From Flavobacteriales bacterium UBA952 (GTDB lineage Bacteria; Bacteroidota; Bacteroidia; Flavobacteriales_D; Crocinitomicaceae): a stretch of DNA of 64,000 nt. Position 1 is the stretch's first letter. Every line of letters starts with the position of its first letter. This document shows positions 62,131 to 64,000 of the stretch, piece after piece. Location of the stretch: contig DBCS01000004.1 of the NCBI GenBank assembly GCA_002293185.1, positions 124,001 to 188,000 of the forward strand. Reading direction: 5' to 3'. The notes under the pieces were generated by a model. It had not been told where the DNA came from. It made no database searches and saw only the letters and a list, made by a program, of their open reading frames with translations. Made by a program: the position numbers and the translations under genes.

Positions 62131-63996
62131 TTAGAGGTAGAATTTTCCCGCTTTGAATTTGATTTTTTCAGTGAGTAAATGGGGGCGAATAAGCAGCTCT
62201 AGTTCAGCTCTTGAGCAAAGAAATTGTGCTTCTAGCGCTTCGATACTTTGGCCTTCTTGTAAAAAAGCAAATAAGGTCTCTTCGCTGAGTATGCTTGGCT
62301 TACAAACATCGCAAGATCCGCATGTTGCAATATCTTGCCCGAAATAATGAATGAGTTGTTGAGCGCGGCACAGCGGGGCTTCGCAATAGCGCTGCATGGC
62401 CGCAAGTTTGTCCTGAGCAGCTTTTTTGCGCTCTAAATAGATACTGGGTTTGAGATTCAGGTAAGATTCTGGCAACCTTTCCATGTTGAAATGCAGTATG
62501 GGAAGGTTACTTTTTTTGGTGAGTTCGATGATGCCGTTTTTTTGCATGAAGTCTAATTGTTCTTCAAAACGTTTATTGGAGGTTTTTAGTCTTTTTAAAA
62601 GTTTGTCTTCGTGCAGAATGGTCATTTGGTCAAAAATGCCAGGATAACTGCGCACAAGGGTGGTGCAGAGCTGATAGTAGTCCTCGTGCTGAATTTGAAA
62701 GTTATAAAGCACCTCATTATTGACAATAAACTGCAAGCGAGTAGGTTGATAGAACCCATCAGAAAGGCTAAAATTTCCGTTTTGCTCTAGAATCTTGAGC
62801 GCAAAATACACCTCGTCGTCTGGCAAAGCAAAAGTTCGACAAAATATTTTCATGTCAAAAGCATAACTCTCTTCCTTGCCAGATCCAATGGCAATTTTCA
62901 AATAGTTACAAACGGCACGATACACAAAAATGACGCGTTCGGCACTAGGATAGCTTTTTTCCAGTTGCTGCTTCAATTTATTGAAGTCTTGCGCCTCGTG
63001 TAATAAAAGCGCATAAGCAGGTTGACCATCTCGACCCCCGCGGCCTGCCTCTTGAAAATAAGCTTCAGGAGAATTGGGAATTTCATAATGGAGCACAAAC
63101 CGAACATCTGGCTTATCGATCCCCATACCAAATGCATTGGTGGCGACCATAATTTGGTTTTGATCGGAAAGCCAATCTTGGAGCATTTGACTACGCTGTT
63201 CGGCATTCAAGCCTCCGTGATAAATGCCACAGCGCAAGCCATTTGCCAGAAGAATGCGAGCTACTTCCTTAACTGATTTTCTGGTTTGACAATAGACGAT
63301 TCCCGTTCCTTTTTCCCGCTTACAAATGTTTAGGATTTCTTGCATTTTATGGGTGGTTGGCCGCACCAAATAGGAGAGGTTAGCCCGGGCAAAACTCGAC
63401 TCAATAATTTGTGCTTTAGGCATCTGGAGCTGATACAAGATGTCTTGCTGAACGGTTTTTGTTGCCGTAGCGGTGAGTGCTAAAATTGGGACTTCTGGTT
63501 GCAGTTGCCGGAGTTTGGCAATTTGTCTAAACGACGGTCTAAAGTCATGACCCCATTCTGAAATACAATGTGCTTCATCTATGACTAGTAGAGAAATTTT
63601 CATTCGTTTAAAGCGCTCCAAAAAAAGTGCGGATTGTATTCTTTCTGGTGATGTATAAAGGAAATCAAGCCCACCAAAACGCGCGTTGTCCAATGTTTGG
63701 TCAATTTCTCGATAGCTCAGGCCGCTCGTTAGTGCTCTTGCACGAAGACCTCTTTTTTGCAGGTTTTCTACTTGGTCTTGCATGAGTGCAATGAGCGGTG
63801 AAATCACCAAGCACAGACCGTCGCGCTGAATACCGGGGACCTGAAAGCAAATAGATTTGCCTCCGCCTGTGGGCAGTAGGGCAAGGGTGTCTTCGGCTGC
63901 CAAAGCCGCTTTAACGATAGGCTCTTGACCAGGTCTAAACGCACTAAAACCCCAATGTTTTTGAAGTATTTCCAAGGCTTGTGTGAAGGCGTTCAT
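62131..63996 (-). CDS. recQ: ATP-dependent DNA helicase RecQ
   Basis: The product is 621 aa. Walker A LLPTGGGKSICFQ, DEAH box VIDEAHCISEWGHDFRPSF, motif VI QEAGRGGRDGQ and the zinc site CRAQQLIHYFG ... CGSCDVC are intact. The C-terminal HRDC domain is not evident, so it is a short RecQ. It unwinds DNA in recombination and repair. Confidence 0.9.
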   Translation of the reverse strand: MNAFTQALEILQKHWGFSAFRPGQEPIVKAALAAEDTLALLPTGGGKSICFQVPGIQRDGLCLVISPLIALMQDQVENLQKRGLRARALTSGLSYREIDQTLDNARFGGLDFLYTSPERIQSALFLERFKRMKISLLVIDEAHCISEWGHDFRPSFRQIAKLRQLQPEVPILALTATATKTVQQDILYQLQMPKAQIIESSFARANLSYLVRPTTHKMQEILNICKREKGTGIVYCQTRKSVKEVARILLANGLRCGIYHGGLNAEQRSQMLQDWLSDQNQIMVATNAFGMGIDKPDVRFVLHYEIPNSPEAYFQEAGRGGRDGQPAYALLLHEAQDFNKLKQQLEKSYPSAERVIFVYRAVCNYLKIAIGSGKEESYAFDMKIFCRTFALPDDEVYFALKILEQNGNFSLSDGFYQPTRLQFIVNNEVLYNFQIQHEDYYQLCTTLVRSYPGIFDQMTILHEDKLLKRLKTSNKRFEEQLDFMQKNGIIELTKKSNLPILHFNMERLPESYLNLKPSIYLERKKAAQDKLAAMQRYCEAPLCRAQQLIHYFGQDIATCGSCDVCKPSILSEETLFAFLQEGQSIEALEAQFLCSRAELELLIRPHLLTEKIKFKAGKFYL

Positions 63997-64000
63997 AACG

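Overview
The window comes from a member of the phylum Bacteroidota, most likely order Flavobacteriales. This is shown by several very large secreted proteins with C-terminal type IX secretion (T9SS) sorting or gliding-type domains, by Bacteroidota-type promoters (TTG, a 17-23 bp spacer, TAnnTTTG), and by core genes typical of the phylum (cold-shock protein with a Lys-rich head, LptF/G permease, LolA-like carrier, GlmU-like hexapeptide protein, START-like protein, DCC thiol oxidoreductase, RecR, SmpB, Lon, ComEC, RecQ).

Layout. (1) 1-5629, minus strand: two T9SS/adhesin-type secreted proteins, the first cut by the window edge. (2) 5948-23818, plus strand: one compact operon of about 23 genes, many joined by TAATG/TGATG overlaps. 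It encodes at least eight small proteins or tails with a single Gly/Ala-rich membrane segment, a transglutaminase-like protein, a possible capsid protein followed by small beta-rich proteins, fibre-like proteins, two wall hydrolases, holin- and spanin-like proteins, and then an N6-adenine methyltransferase, a RadC/JAB protein, a giant SNF2-like helicase and a RecA-fold ATPase. I recognise no portal, terminase, tail tube, sheath or baseplate gene. My best reading is the virion and entry operon of an integrated, possibly tailless and membrane-containing, virus-like element. (3) 23.8-35.4 kb: accessory genes. These are an unknown two-gene module, an AbiE-type toxin-antitoxin pair, two T9SS secreted proteins (one combined with an S74 endosialidase-chaperone domain) and a KTSC-like/OLD-nuclease pair. 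(4) 35.7-39.0 kb, minus strand: a mobile-element control and replication module (RteC-like regulator with a frameshift, excisionase-type HTH protein, TOPRIM-primase/RecA helicase). (5) 39.3-39.75 kb: a possible small RNA with a strong terminator, two tRNA-3'-end-like hairpins and a gene remnant. (6) 39.77-64 kb: ordinary host chromosome.

The strongest new signal is a perfect 14-bp dyad, TAGAA-N4-TTCTA. I found seven exact copies and all lie in only four intergenic regions. Each region is upstream of one divergently or independently transcribed unit: the virion-like operon (5.7-5.8 kb), the unknown two-gene module (23.88 kb), the KTSC/OLD unit (33.3 kb) and the RteC-primase operon (39.2 kb). 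The AbiE pair and the T9SS genes lack it, and AbiE has its own host-type promoter. The four units therefore look like one regulon of a single element covering about 5.7-39.3 kb. No integrase is visible. Two genes of the element (a glucosaminidase and the RteC-like gene) each need one extra A in an A9 or A10 run to be complete. In the glucosaminidase the shifted frame adds a membrane anchor and ends in a TAATG junction with the next gene.
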